Shown: positions 22,882 to 36,500, counted from the first letter of the stretch. The stretch is 64,000 nucleotides of DNA from Triplophysa rosa (GCF_024868665.1 NW_026634123.1:1162-65161), one strand, 5' to 3'. The notes: generated by a model not told the origin, from the sequence alone. Translations and numbers: made by a program.

Positions 22882-25006
22882 TATGGAGGACTAAACCTGC
22901 AAAAATTATAAATAAATTAATGTATAAATAAATAAATATATAAACGAATAAATGTAATAATATGAAAATAAATAAAGGAATGAATGGTTTGATAAAACAA
23001 AATAATTCGTTTTAGCTATTATTGATCTTAGCTTTAACTTTTCTTTTCATTTTTTAAATTGATTTATTATTTTTTGTGTCCATTTTTTAATTATTTTTTA
23101 TTATTATTATTATTTATTTTTAGATTATTTTATTTATCATTTCCTTTTATTTTTACATTTATTTATTTATACGTTTATTTATTTTTATATTTATTTATTA
23201 TCGCATGTATTTATTTCCACTTTTATTTATTTTTTCTTGTATTTATTCTTACTTTTCTGTGTCTTGTATGATAATTAGATGGGTTGGTCTTGCCTACTAT
23301 TGGTTCAGCGTAGATTGAAGCGTTTGATCGATTACTCTTTACTTGTTTTGGACTAACGTCACGTCACTCACTGATCGTTTGCTTCGTGTATAACGTTAAG
23401 TAACTATGGCGGGCGCACAATTAGCTAGAGAGTTACAGCATCTAGCCAATGAAGTCGATAACCATGCATCAAATGACTATGTGTCATTCAGATTAGATGC
23501 ACTTATTGATGATTTATTACAGATTGACGGCGAGATAAATGACAAAGTTCTTCCTCAGTTGTTAGCCTCTTTGCAGCACATTCAAAGTCTGTGCGAGTCA
23601 GAGGGTGCTATGGTGGCGTTACAGTTCAACTGGTGAAAATCATAAAGCACAAAATGTAATAAGGTTTAACTACACAGATGATCTTATAAACCGAAGTCGC
23701 AAGCTGACGCTTTGTCAAAGTGATAGTTATAAGCAGCCTTTCGGTTAGAAAAAGCGTAAAGATTTAATGTAACATGATGTAACATAATGTAAATGAATTG
23801 AGACATAGTGAACTTAAGTCACAAGTTAACACGGTAGTAATGAGCATCGTTCTTTCACTACAGGGGCCATCAAATGGAAACCATTCCTTCTAAAAAGACG
23901 TGGTTACTAAACGGTACTCGTAAACTACATTCCATAAGAGATAAATAACACAGAGGTCACAAGTTAAGACGGGCATATTCCCTTGATTCATCCAGCTGCA
24001 TATTGTTGTGTGACATCTTGATATTATTGCAAAGATCCGCAGCAGCTAGCATTGCGAAATAGCTTAGTGTGATTGTTACCGTAGTGACACGCTGCCTCGC
24101 TTTATTGTATGGGTACGAATCCCGTGTCAAATCGCTTTATTTATTTTTTCACCTCGCTTCAGCCGTTACGGGCGATCATACCAATAATTTGCAATTTTAA
24201 CAAGAATGTCAAAATCATGTAACAAGAAAGTCTGTGTTTATTAGACATCTTAATATCAAGTCGTCTTGTGCTTTCAGAATCGACGAATCTGCTGAGGTCG
24301 TTCATGCACCTCTTTGGCAGAGGACCTGTAACCGGAACTTGGTCACCACCTTAGCACCCCCTGACTCGCACAGATTTTGAAGAATTTTGTCATTTATCAC
24401 GCCGTCAATCTGTAATAAAACATCAATAAGCGCACCTAATCTAAATGACACACAGTCATTTGATGCATGGTTAAATGCTGTAACTCTCTAGCTAATTGTG
24501 CGCCCGCCATAGTTACTTAACGTTATACACGAAGCAAACGATCAGTGAGTGACGTGACGTTAGTCCAAAACAAGTCAAGAGTAATCGATCAAACGCTTGA
24601 CCAACCCATCTAATTATCATACAAGACACAGAAAAGTAAGAATAAATTCAAGAATAAATAAATAAAAGTGGAAATAAATACATGCGATAATAAATAAATA
24701 TAAAAATAAATAAACGTATAAATAAATAAATGTAAAAATAAAAGGAAATGATAAATAAAATAATCTAAAAATAAATAATAAAAATAATTAAAAATAATTA
24801 AAAAATGGACACAAAAAATAATAAATCAATTTAAAAAATGAAAAGAAAAGTTAAAGCTAAGATCAATAATAGCTAAAACGAATTATTTTGTTTTATCAAA
24901 CCATTCATTCCTTTATTTATTTTCATATTATTACATTTATTCGTTTATATATTTATTTATTTATACATTTATTTATTTATAATTTTTGCAGGTTTAGTCC
25001 TCCATA
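22882..25006. mobile_element. Giant palindromic (foldback) transposon A
   Basis: The ends TATGGAGGACTAAACCTGCA and the inverse are flanked by CACTAG (22876-22881) and CACTGG (25007-25012), a 6-bp target duplication with one mismatch. Inverted arms are 22882-23626 and about 24342-25006, separated by a roughly 710-bp unique middle. The outer arms are AT-rich runs of ATTT/AAAT units. The inner arms are normal complexity and include a putative promoter and a short ORF (23406-23636), whose inverted copy on the right arm is broken. Termini, target length and architecture match element B at 51030-53288. The 6-bp duplication would fit IS3EU-type transposons, but no transposase is present to confirm it. 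Confidence 0.8.
23406..23636 (+). CDS. 76-codon ORF inside foldback element A, unknown function
   Basis: The product starts MAGAQLARELQHLANEVDNH and contains FRLDALIDDLLQIDGEINDK and LPQLLASLQHIQSLC. It is acidic, helical-looking and leucine-rich. The mirrored copy on the right arm (minus strand, ATG at 24511) keeps the first dozen residues, then has an internal deletion and frameshift. I do not recognise the family. It could be a first exon captured by the element together with its promoter (GTCACGTCACTCACTGATCG lies just upstream), or a fragment of the parental element's protein. Expression is not shown. Confidence 0.35.
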   Translation: MAGAQLARELQHLANEVDNHASNDYVSFRLDALIDDLLQIDGEINDKVLPQLLASLQHIQSLCESEGAMVALQFNW

Positions 25007-25674
25007 CACTGGAGTACTTATGAGGAGTGAGAACAGATTTTTTTTTTCTGATGTTTCGTTCATTTATTCATTAACGTTCTGATTAATTTGTTTGTTTATT
25101 AGTACATTTATATTTTTTATCAATTTAAACTTAAGTCATTTACACTTTAAAGCACATTAGTAAATCCACTGTATGCAGAGCGGAAAGTGTGCCTCGCTTT
25201 CAAGCGCTTTCCGCCGCCATGTTGCTTTTTTTGGTGCCGTTGCCATGGTGAATCGTAATATCGGAGCTCCATTAATCATGCATTGTCGTAGTTGTGCTGC
25301 AAGTGCTTAACTCAAGGTAAGTCTACCCAGAGTTGGTAGAACTAACTCAAATCGAAACCAAAAACTCAAAGTTTCGCATCTCGGTGTTAAACAACTCAAG
25401 AGTTCACATTTTAACTCGGTGTTGGTTGAACCTCCTTAATGAAATGGGCCCCTGGAACATGACTATATTGACATTCAGAATGAATGAAGGGTCCACAGAG
25501 TTTGTTAGGGTCTTTGTGAAATAAGTCTAAATATTTCTGCAAATACAATGACTTACAAATCAGTAAAACAGACATTAAGTCTTTGCTTTAAATATCAATG
25601 ACATGACATTTTTATAGGAACTATCGATCGTGGGCGACATTTTCCGCCCGGACAATAATAACAGAAGAACAAAG

Positions 25675-28600
25675 ATGGCGACCTCCCTGCTTAGGTTAGG
25701 TCGACTTGGGTCTCCCAAGGTAATTAGCAATAATCTTGTTGCATTTTTACAAAAACAGCACCGAATAAAAATAGAAACACTTTGTTTAAATTTGTTAATA
25801 TAACGCTAAGCGAATGGCGCTTATAGATAAAACGCCATTCGCATGCGACGCAGGTGAAGACATTACGGGTGTTTGTAACTACAATCAGCAATAAAGGTTG
25901 ATAGAACATAGCTACATATAAAGAGTTAGTTTTGTCGAAATTGGTTAAGCTTTATATCTTTAGACATGTTATGGGTGTATTAGTCTTGATCTCTTGGTGT
26001 CGTATTGTAAGGCAGCGCATGATTTTCATGTGACTTTCTATATTCACGTAGTGTCTCCTGCGTGAAATCTGGGGCACACAGAAGACCCCGTTTGTGGCAG
26101 CATTGTGCACTAAAGCGGACGCCCTTCCCAAAACAGCAAAGAAGGCAAAGGCTGCAAGTAAGAGTAAGCACATGACTTTTTACCATTAACATCCCTTCTC
26201 AGAGTTTGTGTGCGTTTCCCCTCATTTGTTCACAATTACAGCCATTCGTTTTCACCCATGGGTGTGTCTTCAGCATGATTACATTATTACGTAACTACAT
26301 GTACATTTAAGTTCATATCGGTTTCAGACAACAAGACTTTATCCACTTAAATAGGGAACTTATTTGGCTATTTTGTACATTAAGCCTGGGGCGAGGTGGC
26401 AAGATGCTGTGTCGCCTCTATGTAGGGTGTTTTTTCTCACTATGGTGTTCACAGGGATAATGGTTCCACTTAACAAGAGGGTTTCTCAGATGCATACAAA
26501 AACAATCTCATATATTTTATCCCGTTTGCCGTTTTCTCAGCCAAAGAGGTTGACGAGAGAGCCTCTCTTCTAGCCTACAAGCCTGCAGTTGCCTTCCCTT
26601 CTAAGCTGTCTGCCACTGGATTTCTTCCCAAAGACATAGCTTTAGGTGAGTCTGATTCTACTGCAAAAGTTGTGATAACTGAGACGGTGGTGGCCACAGC
26701 TGACACAACAGAACAGCAACGTCCGACATCCCAGTCTGTGACTGAAGCTAAAGAACATTTCACCAAGGAAACAGAAGTTGCTGAAGCTATTTCTACTGGC
26801 AATGTTGAGATCACTGAAGGCCACCCTGCTGATAAGGTCTCTGCAGCAAGTAACGGAAGTAAGGCCTCTGATGTTAAGGCAGAAGTACAGCAAGATCAGG
26901 AGGACACTTCTTCCTCATCCTCAAGTGATTCTGAGTCTGACTCTGATTCTGATGATGAGAAACAAAAAACTGAAACAGTGGTCAAGTCTGAAGAGAAAGC
27001 AGCAGAGGAAGTTCTCACAAGTAAACAAGTACATGTTGCAGAAAATAATGTAGAGTCTGAATCAGTTATTGCACCTAGTGCCTCATTTGAAGAATCCAAA
27101 AAATATGCTCAAGCTAAGGTAAAACCTGAAGGAGTGCCTACCACAAGCACAGAAGCAGTTGGCTCGGGGGAGACCCTTATTGACCCTGTCCCTGTAATAT
27201 CTTCCTCCATGATGGAAGCAATTCCTGAAGTTACCAGTGAATCCATTGATGTCTCCCCAGATGAGATGGTGGACAGTGTTGCAGAAGTTAAAACAGCTCC
27301 TACTGAAAATATTGTTGAAAATGAATCAGAAACCAAAGCTAAGGTTACGGAAGAAGAGGAACAACAGCGTGCTAGTGTCAAAACTTATCCTACAGTCATT
27401 CCAGAGGTTACTGTAGTGTGCAGCCCTCAAGAAGTAGCCAATACAACTGTTGAATCTAAAGTAGCTGCCGAGGCTTCTGGAGAAGATGTTTCTGAGTCTG
27501 TTCCAGACGTTGTGGCTAAACCTGAACGTGAGGCTGCATCAGAGATGGTGGCTAAAGATGTTAATGCAACAGAAATTGAGACGGCCTCTTCAGAAAATCT
27601 TAAAGATCCTGCACCTGTGGCTGCTGATGCTGTGGCTGCTCAGTCCCTGGCTGAGACCGAAGCTGCGGAAGCACCTGAGGGTACACCACACATCATCTTT
27701 ACTCAGTTTCTCTCTGTAGATCCATCACCACAGAAACACATTCTTCTCATTATTTCTAGAACAAAATCTTTCATTGCTACAGTGGCACTGCTAATGCTCT
27801 TATCAGGTGGCTTTGCAATGCTTTATCTCAGTCGGTTTGAATTTTAAGTTCATTTATTAACTCTCTTAAATTTGCATGAGACTGCATGGCAGGCTCTCTT
27901 GCATTTAATTCTCCCTAGAATAAATGTACTCTGGGTGTAGACTTGAAATCATTTCAATAATCACTATTGCTCTGTCTGCGTAGTCAACATCCAGTTAACC
28001 ATGTAACTTCTTTCCAAGTGGGTCTGCTCATTTTGGGGCCTGGTGTATAAGTGTTGCATAGTGACACAAGTGAGATTGAAATGCATTTAGATTATTCCGC
28101 ACCCATATCAGCATTCATAAATTTAGCCTAAATATGGTACAGACACTTGGCATTTATCTTCAGTTTTATGGAGTTCTCTCTGCTATGCAGTTGTTAATGA
28201 ACAAGGCTAACTCTAAAGGTGCGTTTACACATTTTTTAACAACAAAGCAAAGTCATTCATTTAAATTAAGACAGTTGGTAATTCCAGCAATATAACTCTC
28301 GGTGGTGCATCTAGTGCAGGCCTACGGGTTCAGCTGTCGGATAAGGTTCAGAAAAAATATTGTTGATTGACATGTCGCAACAACAACCAATAAATGTATT
28401 ACATTGGAGCACACATGATTCCATCTGGGAGATGAAGAAGTTGGAAGGGAGACAGAGAAGTTAAAGTTTCTGTGAGTGACATAACTGTTTCATATACTGT
28501 ACATTGGTTTATATACATTTCATTGTATCCCCACATACAGGGATACAGTGGTAAATTATGCATTTAAAAAGAAATTCACATGATTTACACACTGATAATT

Positions 28601-31108
28601 TACGCATTTGATGATCTTGTTGATACGAGACATTATTTATTTGGATACTTTTTACATCAGACAGTACACCTACTTCCACTAACACTGTATGTGTGCATGG
28701 CCTGTATAGACTTTTAAGGGGTAAAATGTTTTTTTTGTTTTTGTTTCTACACCACTTCGCAAGGTGTAAACACCAGTCTAGAAGCACTTCCAGTTTTTAT
28801 TTGTTTTTTTAAATACGTTTTTTAATTTCTTTTAACATTTTTATTTAGTTATAAATGTTTTGTTGGTTTATTTCAGCGTTTTTGGATCAGCATTGTTATA
28901 TTTTCCGAAGCGGTTGATAATCTAAACTGCATCTTAAATTTTCTTATTTACGATGTACCTGATAATACCCAATGTATTGGAACAAGTGGTGTAAATACTT
29001 AAATACAACAAAAAAATGTATTGCTACAATCCAAGGCCGATTTTATAATTCAGTATTTGTAAATCATCTATTTTTTACCCCTTCTTAGGTCTCTTTAGCC
29101 CTATTCGCACGGGATTAGTATTATCTGGGGACCTCTGGTCATTTGTAATAATTACAGAGATTGTCTGTGATCATGTTGCGCTTTCGCGCTGGATAAGTGA
29201 ACTCTGATTTTACTCGAATTTACTGACTTATCTCCCGGAAATGACGTGAAGGCGCTTCCCTCTTTCTAAACATGGCACGAAAGAGATCTTAACACGGATG
29301 CGCTGTCTGACAGAGATTCACCGACGCAGCGTTTAGCCCATTACTGTACACACCAGGCTGGACCTCGCGTTGCGTTTTGCCGCGTCCCACGGTTTAGAAG
29401 CTATCTATCTTCATTGAACATGTCAAAGCAACTGTTTCAAATCGCGCGAATAAGAGCGTGATTACATAATGTAACGCTAGACAAAGGATGTCAAAACAAA
29501 CGGATGCTGCGTTAATTGCGTTAAATATTTTTCACGCGTTAATTTGAAATAATTAATAGCATGCGTTAACGCGTTACCGTTGACAGCCCTACTTGAAAGT
29601 CTTGTCGTTGTAGGTGTAGTTGTATGTAAACAGAAGAATGTTCCTTACTGCATGCTGCCATGCATGTCATCCATCTCCATATATTCCTTCTTTTTTGTTT
29701 CGCGCTTCTGATCCTGTCATGTTTTTTTTACAGTGAATATTTTCTCTCTGCCAATATTATTGTTGTCTGGTATGTAGCCACATAACCCAGCACCCAAAAT
29801 ACTGTGAAAACACTCCAACGCAGCTTCCATTCTTTGCGAAAGATGACTGAAAAGGTGCACAGAAACCTTGAAAAAATGAGATACGATCCTGCCAAATCTT
29901 GTTCAAAATTTCAAATCGCAGAGATGCCGATTCGCACTGGACTAATATTATCACAGGACCTCGGTGTTCGTCAAAATATGGTAGGTAATTTGTGGGGGAA
30001 TATTTACTTGACAAATTACAGACATGGCCGTTTCGCACGGGATTAAGATCACAGACAATCTCTGCGATTATTACAAATGACCAGAGGTCCCCAGATAATA
30101 CTAATCCTGTGCGAATAGGACTTTTGACTTTATTATTTTAGGGCTGTTGGATCGGGGGAGCACGGTTTCACTCGTTTCTTTCCAGTGCTTTTGCACCAAA
30201 GATTCGTTGCTCAGTCACTCTTTTTGTTCCCAAAACATCTCTACATCTCCACCTCCAGGGCTGATCTTTATTTATTGCTAGATTAGATTTACACCTCCTG
30301 ATTTGTGAATTAAATATTGCTTGTTTTTGTGTGATCATGTTATTTTAAAAGTATTGATGATGATTAATGTAAAGCTAATCCATTCTTTTTTCAGTTACAG
30401 CATCCTATATTATTGTTTTTAAGATGGGAATGGTTGAAATCAGAATGATGAGATGCCTCTCTGTTACACTTTAAATCTTACTTTTCTAATCTTAAATACT
30501 TTGTTGAATGCATTTTCCTCTACTTACAAATAAGTGTTATGATTTATAAATATTAGGTGTTGTTTGTCATTTATAGTCAAGTGGTTATTACAACTTTTTG
30601 TGTTATTTTTATAACATCAATGTTCCTCATGAAAATGAGCATAATGACAGAAAAATTTGCAGTATATTGTAAATTTGATTGACTTCACTAGAAACTGGCA
30701 GAGGTCTGTAGTTAAAAGCCTTTCGCACCTTTTTCTGTGTGATGTAAAGGACCACCAGGAGTTTTTTTCTGTAGTGATTACTGTAACACCATGAAAGGTG
30801 TAAATATTGTAATTAAATCCTTTTCAAGGGTAGATTATGAACATCATTTTCTTGTTCACTTTGATGTAATCTCTTTGGTCATTTGTTAGTTTCACTTTTC
30901 TTCAATGTAATCTCTTACGTTTTTCATTTTCTCAGAACAAGCATTGGAGAAATCCCCGGAGCCAGATCCTGAACCCTTTGATAACACAACATACAAGAAC
31001 CTGCAGCACCACCACTACAACATGTACACCTTTGTTGATATGGATGTAGAGATGGCTAAACATCGTCTGTCCCAGCCTTCCTCAGGCAGACCCTCACCCA
31101 GGCACTAA
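25675..31108 (+). CDS. ndufv3: NDUFV3, accessory subunit of respiratory complex I
   Basis: Four exons: 25675-25719, 26052-26157, 26541-27680, 30936-31108 (1464 nt, 487 residues, phases 0, 1, 1). NDUFV3 is the small flavoprotein-fraction subunit of the complex I N-module, in the mitochondrial matrix. Exon 1 [15 protein letters not shown] is the presequence start. Exon 2 ends in a Lys/Ala-rich stretch. The long exon 3 is acidic and repetitive with a run [17 protein letters not shown], as in the long human isoform. The last exon carries the diagnostic C-terminus [20 protein letters not shown] followed by F, ending [12 protein letters not shown], nearly the human sequence. Skipping exon 3 is frame-neutral and gives 107 residues against 108 in the human short form. 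Exons 1-3 resemble those of the gene at 8031-21564. Confidence 0.95.
29099..30121. mobile_element. MITE-like inverted-repeat element in ndufv3 intron 3
   Basis: The arms 29099-29172 and 30048-30121 are inverted copies: CCTATTCGCACGGGATTAGT, ATCTGGGGACCTCTGGTCAT and AGATTGTCTGTGATC appear in opposite orientation. A second, weaker inverted copy of the CGCACTGGACTAATATTATC block lies at 29930-29960. Inside, 29460-29595 contains GCGTTAACGCGTTACCGTTGACAGCCCT, another transposon terminus also seen near 12950-12980. No target duplication could be fixed. Confidence 0.7.
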
Positions 31109-33533
31109 GCCATTCTCTTGCTATCTTGATTCACAATCCTGTTTCTTGCTTGTGTTTCTTTGTTTTTTAGATAACATATTGACAAATCCTAAACTTTATG
31201 CCAGAATTCTTTAATTAAAATATATAATTTAACTTCATTACAGTTTTGAGTTGTTTGTGGAAGTTTTCCTGTTTAAAACCCAACAACCCTTCTGTATTGC
31301 TTCTATATTGCTATCATTATGTACTTAATTAGATGTGAGACCATCATGACAGTTTCAGTCATTTATAAAATGATACAGAGAACGTTCTGACATGCAAACT
31401 GGAGCTAAACACTGAGAATAGTGTGATCTGATTCAGTGATTGTTGTCAAAAATCTTTTTTGTGGTATGGCCAGTAAAAACCTGGACAACTGGCATAAAAG
31501 TCCTTATTGTTAACCTTTGCAAAAACTACTGAGTCAGGGATTAAAACAAATTTTTGGTCTCAACATGACAAAACCGTGAGTGTTCTAAACATTCAAAGAG
31601 CTCTAGACAGAGCTCTGGCGTCATTTCTCCGCCCTCTTCGTAAATATTCAGGAACCGAATGCCCTGCGTCCCCTTGCGTAATGACGCAGCGCGACAAATG
31701 CGGATCCCGATTGCTGCAAACGCTTGTCAGTATGACGAAGATTGGCACCAAGGTAAGCTGTCACTCAAATTCGTCTTTTCCGTTCCCTATCAATCAAACG
31801 GTCCGAACGACACACAGAAATGCCTGGAGCTGAAAGAAAGCGAGTGTAGTTAGGGGCTCATGGGAGTTGCATAGGACAGTCGAGTCAGTTCTCATTTAAA
31901 TATCTTTAAAAGAAAAAAATGTCCGCTTTTTATGTGACAGGAGGTCCCAGTAGCCAGTACTAGCAAGGGCGAACGCTGAGTAAAGGCCCGATCTTAACGG
32001 CCCCTTGTCTCCTTTTTTCAGCGCTGTCGCTCAGGCCAAGCGAGCCATAGAAAACAGACTCTGCTCTAGATTAGACATTTGTGGTTGCTTTTAAAAAATG
32101 ACTAATGTTTATATTTTCAGGCGAAATTACGAAAATTTTCAATTGCATTTGAAACCATGTTTACATCTGGATTGTACAATAAAATAAACTTGAATAATTA
32201 GATTGTAATGAAATCCTGTGTTGCGGTTGGCTGCTAACAGGACGCGCTGTGTGCTGCCCGTGTTTGCTAACTGGCTAGTTAGTGCACTAGCTAACCACGA
32301 CTCGTTCTTCAGAGGTTATCATGGCTTTTTCGGCTTTAACACCCGCTGCTACACATTTGTAAATGCCCAGTGTACATCAGGCAGTGTGTTTATTTATACG
32401 GGACTAACAATATTTAGCAAAGTTTGGTTAAAGCTGGCTAAACGAACAGATAACCGCGAACTTGCTTAACCGCATAGTTTTTTTGTTTTAACCGTTCGCT
32501 TTAACAAGGGTAACGTATAGCTGTGCTTACGCTAATGTGTCGTCCGTGTTTATTTTATTTAAAAGTTACACAATATTATCAGATGCATCCGAGATCGGGC
32601 CCCGTGTCCTTGTCGAAAATGACCGTAATTTTGCATATATCTAAAATTATATTATAAAACATGTTTGGAAGCACGTATGAGTTTAATTTGAAATTCACAA
32701 GCAGACAAATAACAAAGTGCTGGTTCCCACTAACAGATCGGATGTGTGAGAGTGAGACGCTAGCGGGTGGGTGGTTGTTGTAAAACCTGGGAATGGCGTA
32801 TAGTGCTCCAGTACATAACACCGCATTTCCATATCAAAACACCCGGTTGTATTATGTTTTATATAGGATGCCTTTTCCTTTTAGGTGTGAATGCATAAAA
32901 CGTACTCAAATGTATCACGCAATAAATAGAGTAGAAAAAGTAGGGTAAAAAATCAAAATGGGACTTTTGTGAATTTAAGTCTGTCTGCAATCCTAAAAGT
33001 TTACAAAAACATTGTAGTTGATCTCCACATTTTAAATATACTGTATTTGGGGAAGTGGACCAAATTGATTGTTAGGCCCTGCCTAGGGCATACACAATTT
33101 TTTGTCTAATTGATGAGAATATTCCTTACCAATTAAAAGGACCTTCCACTGACTGGAAAATTATACTATTTCATACACAAAGACAATTGCTTTTTTATTT
33201 TAATAAAGAGAGAAGTTGAAATTTCTGAACTTTATGCTGCCTTTTTCCTATAAAACAAAAGGTGTATATTCAAGGATATCATGACCACTAAGCTCACATC
33301 TTTTTACTCAAACAATGCAAATGTTTTTATGGGGATTTTTTGATGTTTACAGTCCCAGTACGCATTCACTTTGTCAGATAACGACTTGAAAGTACATAAT
33401 GATTTCATTTTGGGGCGAACTGTGGTTTTACCTGTTGATTTAATATATTCTACGTGTGTGTGCTGTTATTTTTAGGTCAGTTCCTTCTCCCCGCTCATAT
33501 AATGCCCCAGTGTTGGCAGTGGCCACTTTGAAT
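31109..33533 (+). promoter_or_regulatory. ndufv3 to pknox1 interval with a likely pknox1 5' exon
   Basis: 31600-31752 is comparatively CG-rich and ends at a strong donor (ACCAAG|GTAAGC at 31752/31753), as expected for the non-coding first exon of pknox1. The matching acceptor (TTTTTAG) lies at 33475, ahead of the coding start. The rest is AT-rich without recognisable coding sequence. The first-exon assignment is inferred from splice signals and position only. Confidence 0.45.
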
Positions 33534-36500
33534 ATGATGGCTACCCAGTCAGCGTCCTTAGAGCAATATCAAGAGGGAGACCAGCAGGTGGGCATGATAT
33601 ATTTAACAGCAGTTTAACAAAAAACACCAAACAAAGTACTTCTGTGTTTATGTAGTCTGTATGCCCAGGTTTCAGAGACGAGGCTTAAAACCTTAGTCCC
33701 AGACTAAAATAAATTTTGAGCTGTCTCAACTGAAAATAACTTGCCCTGACATATCTTAAAATATATCAGTGCCATTGTTTTGTCTCAAGATACACATCAG
33801 TAATGTTTTTTTCAAATGCATTTTAATAAAAGTGACTTAAATAGCCTAAATTAACTAAGGCATAGTCCTGGCTTAGGCTAAGCCTTGTCTATGAAACCGG
33901 GCCTATAAGTACAAGACAAGTTAACAAAAACAAACAACACAAGCAAATGTTATGTGGCCAAACTTAGCTTCCGACAGACCTCTGTAACTGTTAAGTAGTT
34001 TTAATGTAATTTAATACAATAAAATAATATAAATTAATATGAATATAAATTAAATATAAAATAAATTGTTATATTACTAGCCACTAGCAAGGCCGATAAC
34101 CAAACACAGACCGGAAGTTAACTTCGGGCCAGGTGTGTGTATTCGATGAAACTGTCTTTATGCTGTTGAATATTTACAGTGTTTGCAAGACAGCACTTTA
34201 TACACTAGATATTCTTCTAACATGCTGGTTAGGGGTTTGTTCTAAATTTCTAACTTTAAGTATTAAACATCTGAAGTTTATTCAGCCCTAAATATTTCAC
34301 ATAATATTAACATATTATTTACTATTAAAACAATCAGAATATTCAGCCTCAGGTGAGCTTTGTTTTTTTTTTGTGGCAGATTTGTTTTGTGAATGAAAGT
34401 TTAAATGGCTTAACCTTCAGAATATATTTGCATGGTAAATGAAATTACATATTTAGAAAAACTTAGAAAATTAGAAAAACAGGGCAAGAAAAATCATCAT
34501 TGACTCCACACACCCAGCACACAAACTTTTTGAACTGTTGCCCTCTGGCCGGCGCTTTAGAGCACCTAACACCAGGACTTCCAGACACAGAATCAGCTTC
34601 TTCCCTCAGGCAATCTCCCTCCTAAACAGATAACTGCTCCTTAAGAGCAATATTCCACTTCCACTACTCCTATAGTGTGCACTATAGTGCCTTATTATAT
34701 CTACATTTTATTCATACATGTATATAACACTACCTCCACTTACTACATTATCCATTTGCACAAGTGTACATACAATCTGTTAATATGTATATTCTACTAT
34801 ATACTACCCTGTACAATGTCTCTTATATGTTATTATCCCCCATTTTCTGTAAAATAGTCTTTATTTTATATATGCATATTTTAGAATCTTTTAGACGTTA
34901 AATCTTATTATATTTGTATTGTCATTGTGTTGAATGTCTGTACTAGAAGCTTCCAACACCAAAGAAAATTCCTTGCGTGTGCAAGCACACTTGGCAATAA
35001 AGCTCTTCTGATTCTGATATTTTTAAAATTGCAATGTAATTGTTCAGATTTTTTGTTGTTGTCCATCATCTATTTAACCAAGTTTTCACACTACGGTGAG
35101 TCTTATGAGAACAGAAAAATGCTGTCTTGCAAAATTTTTTCCTGAAAACATTAGGCCATGAACACACTTGACGTCTTTTTTGACAAGAAAAAGTTGACGA
35201 GCGCTTTTTTAGTAAAAAGAAAAGCTGGCAGCGTTTGCATAAAGGCAGCTCAGCACACGGGATTCATATAGGCAGAGTAATGGAAGTCTATTTGAATTAT
35301 AAACAGAGACCATCTTTGCAAAAACCAACCACATATTTTAAAACTACAGTACTAATTGCTAGAAATGCAATCAAAAATTATTAAAGGTGAAAAATAAACT
35401 TTAATTCATATAAAAATATGTTCAAAGCAGCGCTTCGGCCGCCATTTTATTTTTTAGAGAAGGATCCTGCTCGACCAATCACCTTCCTCGCATGTTGTTA
35501 TGGAAACGACAGGTTTCGCTACTCGCTTGTCATTGGTAAGCTGTCAAAAACGATGCTTGACGTAGGGCGTATTCTTCAGAAAATTTGAATTTTTTTCTAC
35601 TTAAAAAGGTGCTCGCCGGAGCTGCAGAAAAAGATGCCGGCGGTGGCGTTTAAAAAAGCGCTCGTGACTTTTTTGGAAAACACGGTTTACTCCATAGGAT
35701 TATGATGTAAAACAAACGCTGACAGCTTCAAAAAAGAAGTCAAGTGTGAACACGGCCTTATACAGTACATGATACAGTTTAACAAAGATGACATGACATT
35801 ATCCCAGCAGTACCTTTTATACTTAAGGTTAAACCTAACAATAATAATTATAAGGGTACACAATAAAATATGTTTATAATAAAGTTTGTTTAGATAAAGT
35901 TAACCAAGCTAAAACTTAATTTGGCCTGTCAAATAAATCAACAGAATTTGTACATAAACTGAAAGTATCATTATTTAGACTTTGTCTTCCATGTGTCATT
36001 AGTTTGTATTGTCTCTGCACTGTTATGCAACTAGGCTGTGGTTTTCATTAACAATTTGGACATTCTTAAACAGTACATGGTCTTTATTGTCATTTTCTAA
36101 GATGTCTACTGTTTGCCTCCTTTAATTTTCAACCATTTTGATCTTGCCATGAAAATATCATTTGATGTTGAAAATCTCACTGCATTAGATGCAGGTGATG
36201 GACCAGTCAGACAGTAACCCTGAAGAGGGTTTTGCCAATGGAAACATAGGAACATCAAACAGCCCTGCATCTACTGAACCACAGACGCAAATGGATGCTG
36301 ACAAAGCCTCTATATATAGGTGACATGATTGTTGTCATAATTTACATGCAGGCTAATAAATGAAATTTATAAAGTCGATTGTATTGTATATTATATATAT
36401 TAGAATTGCATTATATTACATTGTGTTGGATCTGCAAGATGTTCACTGAACAAACGTCATCTCTTACATATGGTTCCTTTTTTAAATGCAGACATCCCCT

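Noticed and set aside
27758..27847. Possible alternative last exon of ndufv3 after TTATTTCTAG at 27758
   Set aside because: Joined in phase 1 from exon 3 it begins EQN, like the real last exon's EQA, but runs into a stop after about ten codons. The resemblance is too short to count. Only the unspliced frame gives the hydrophobic tail.
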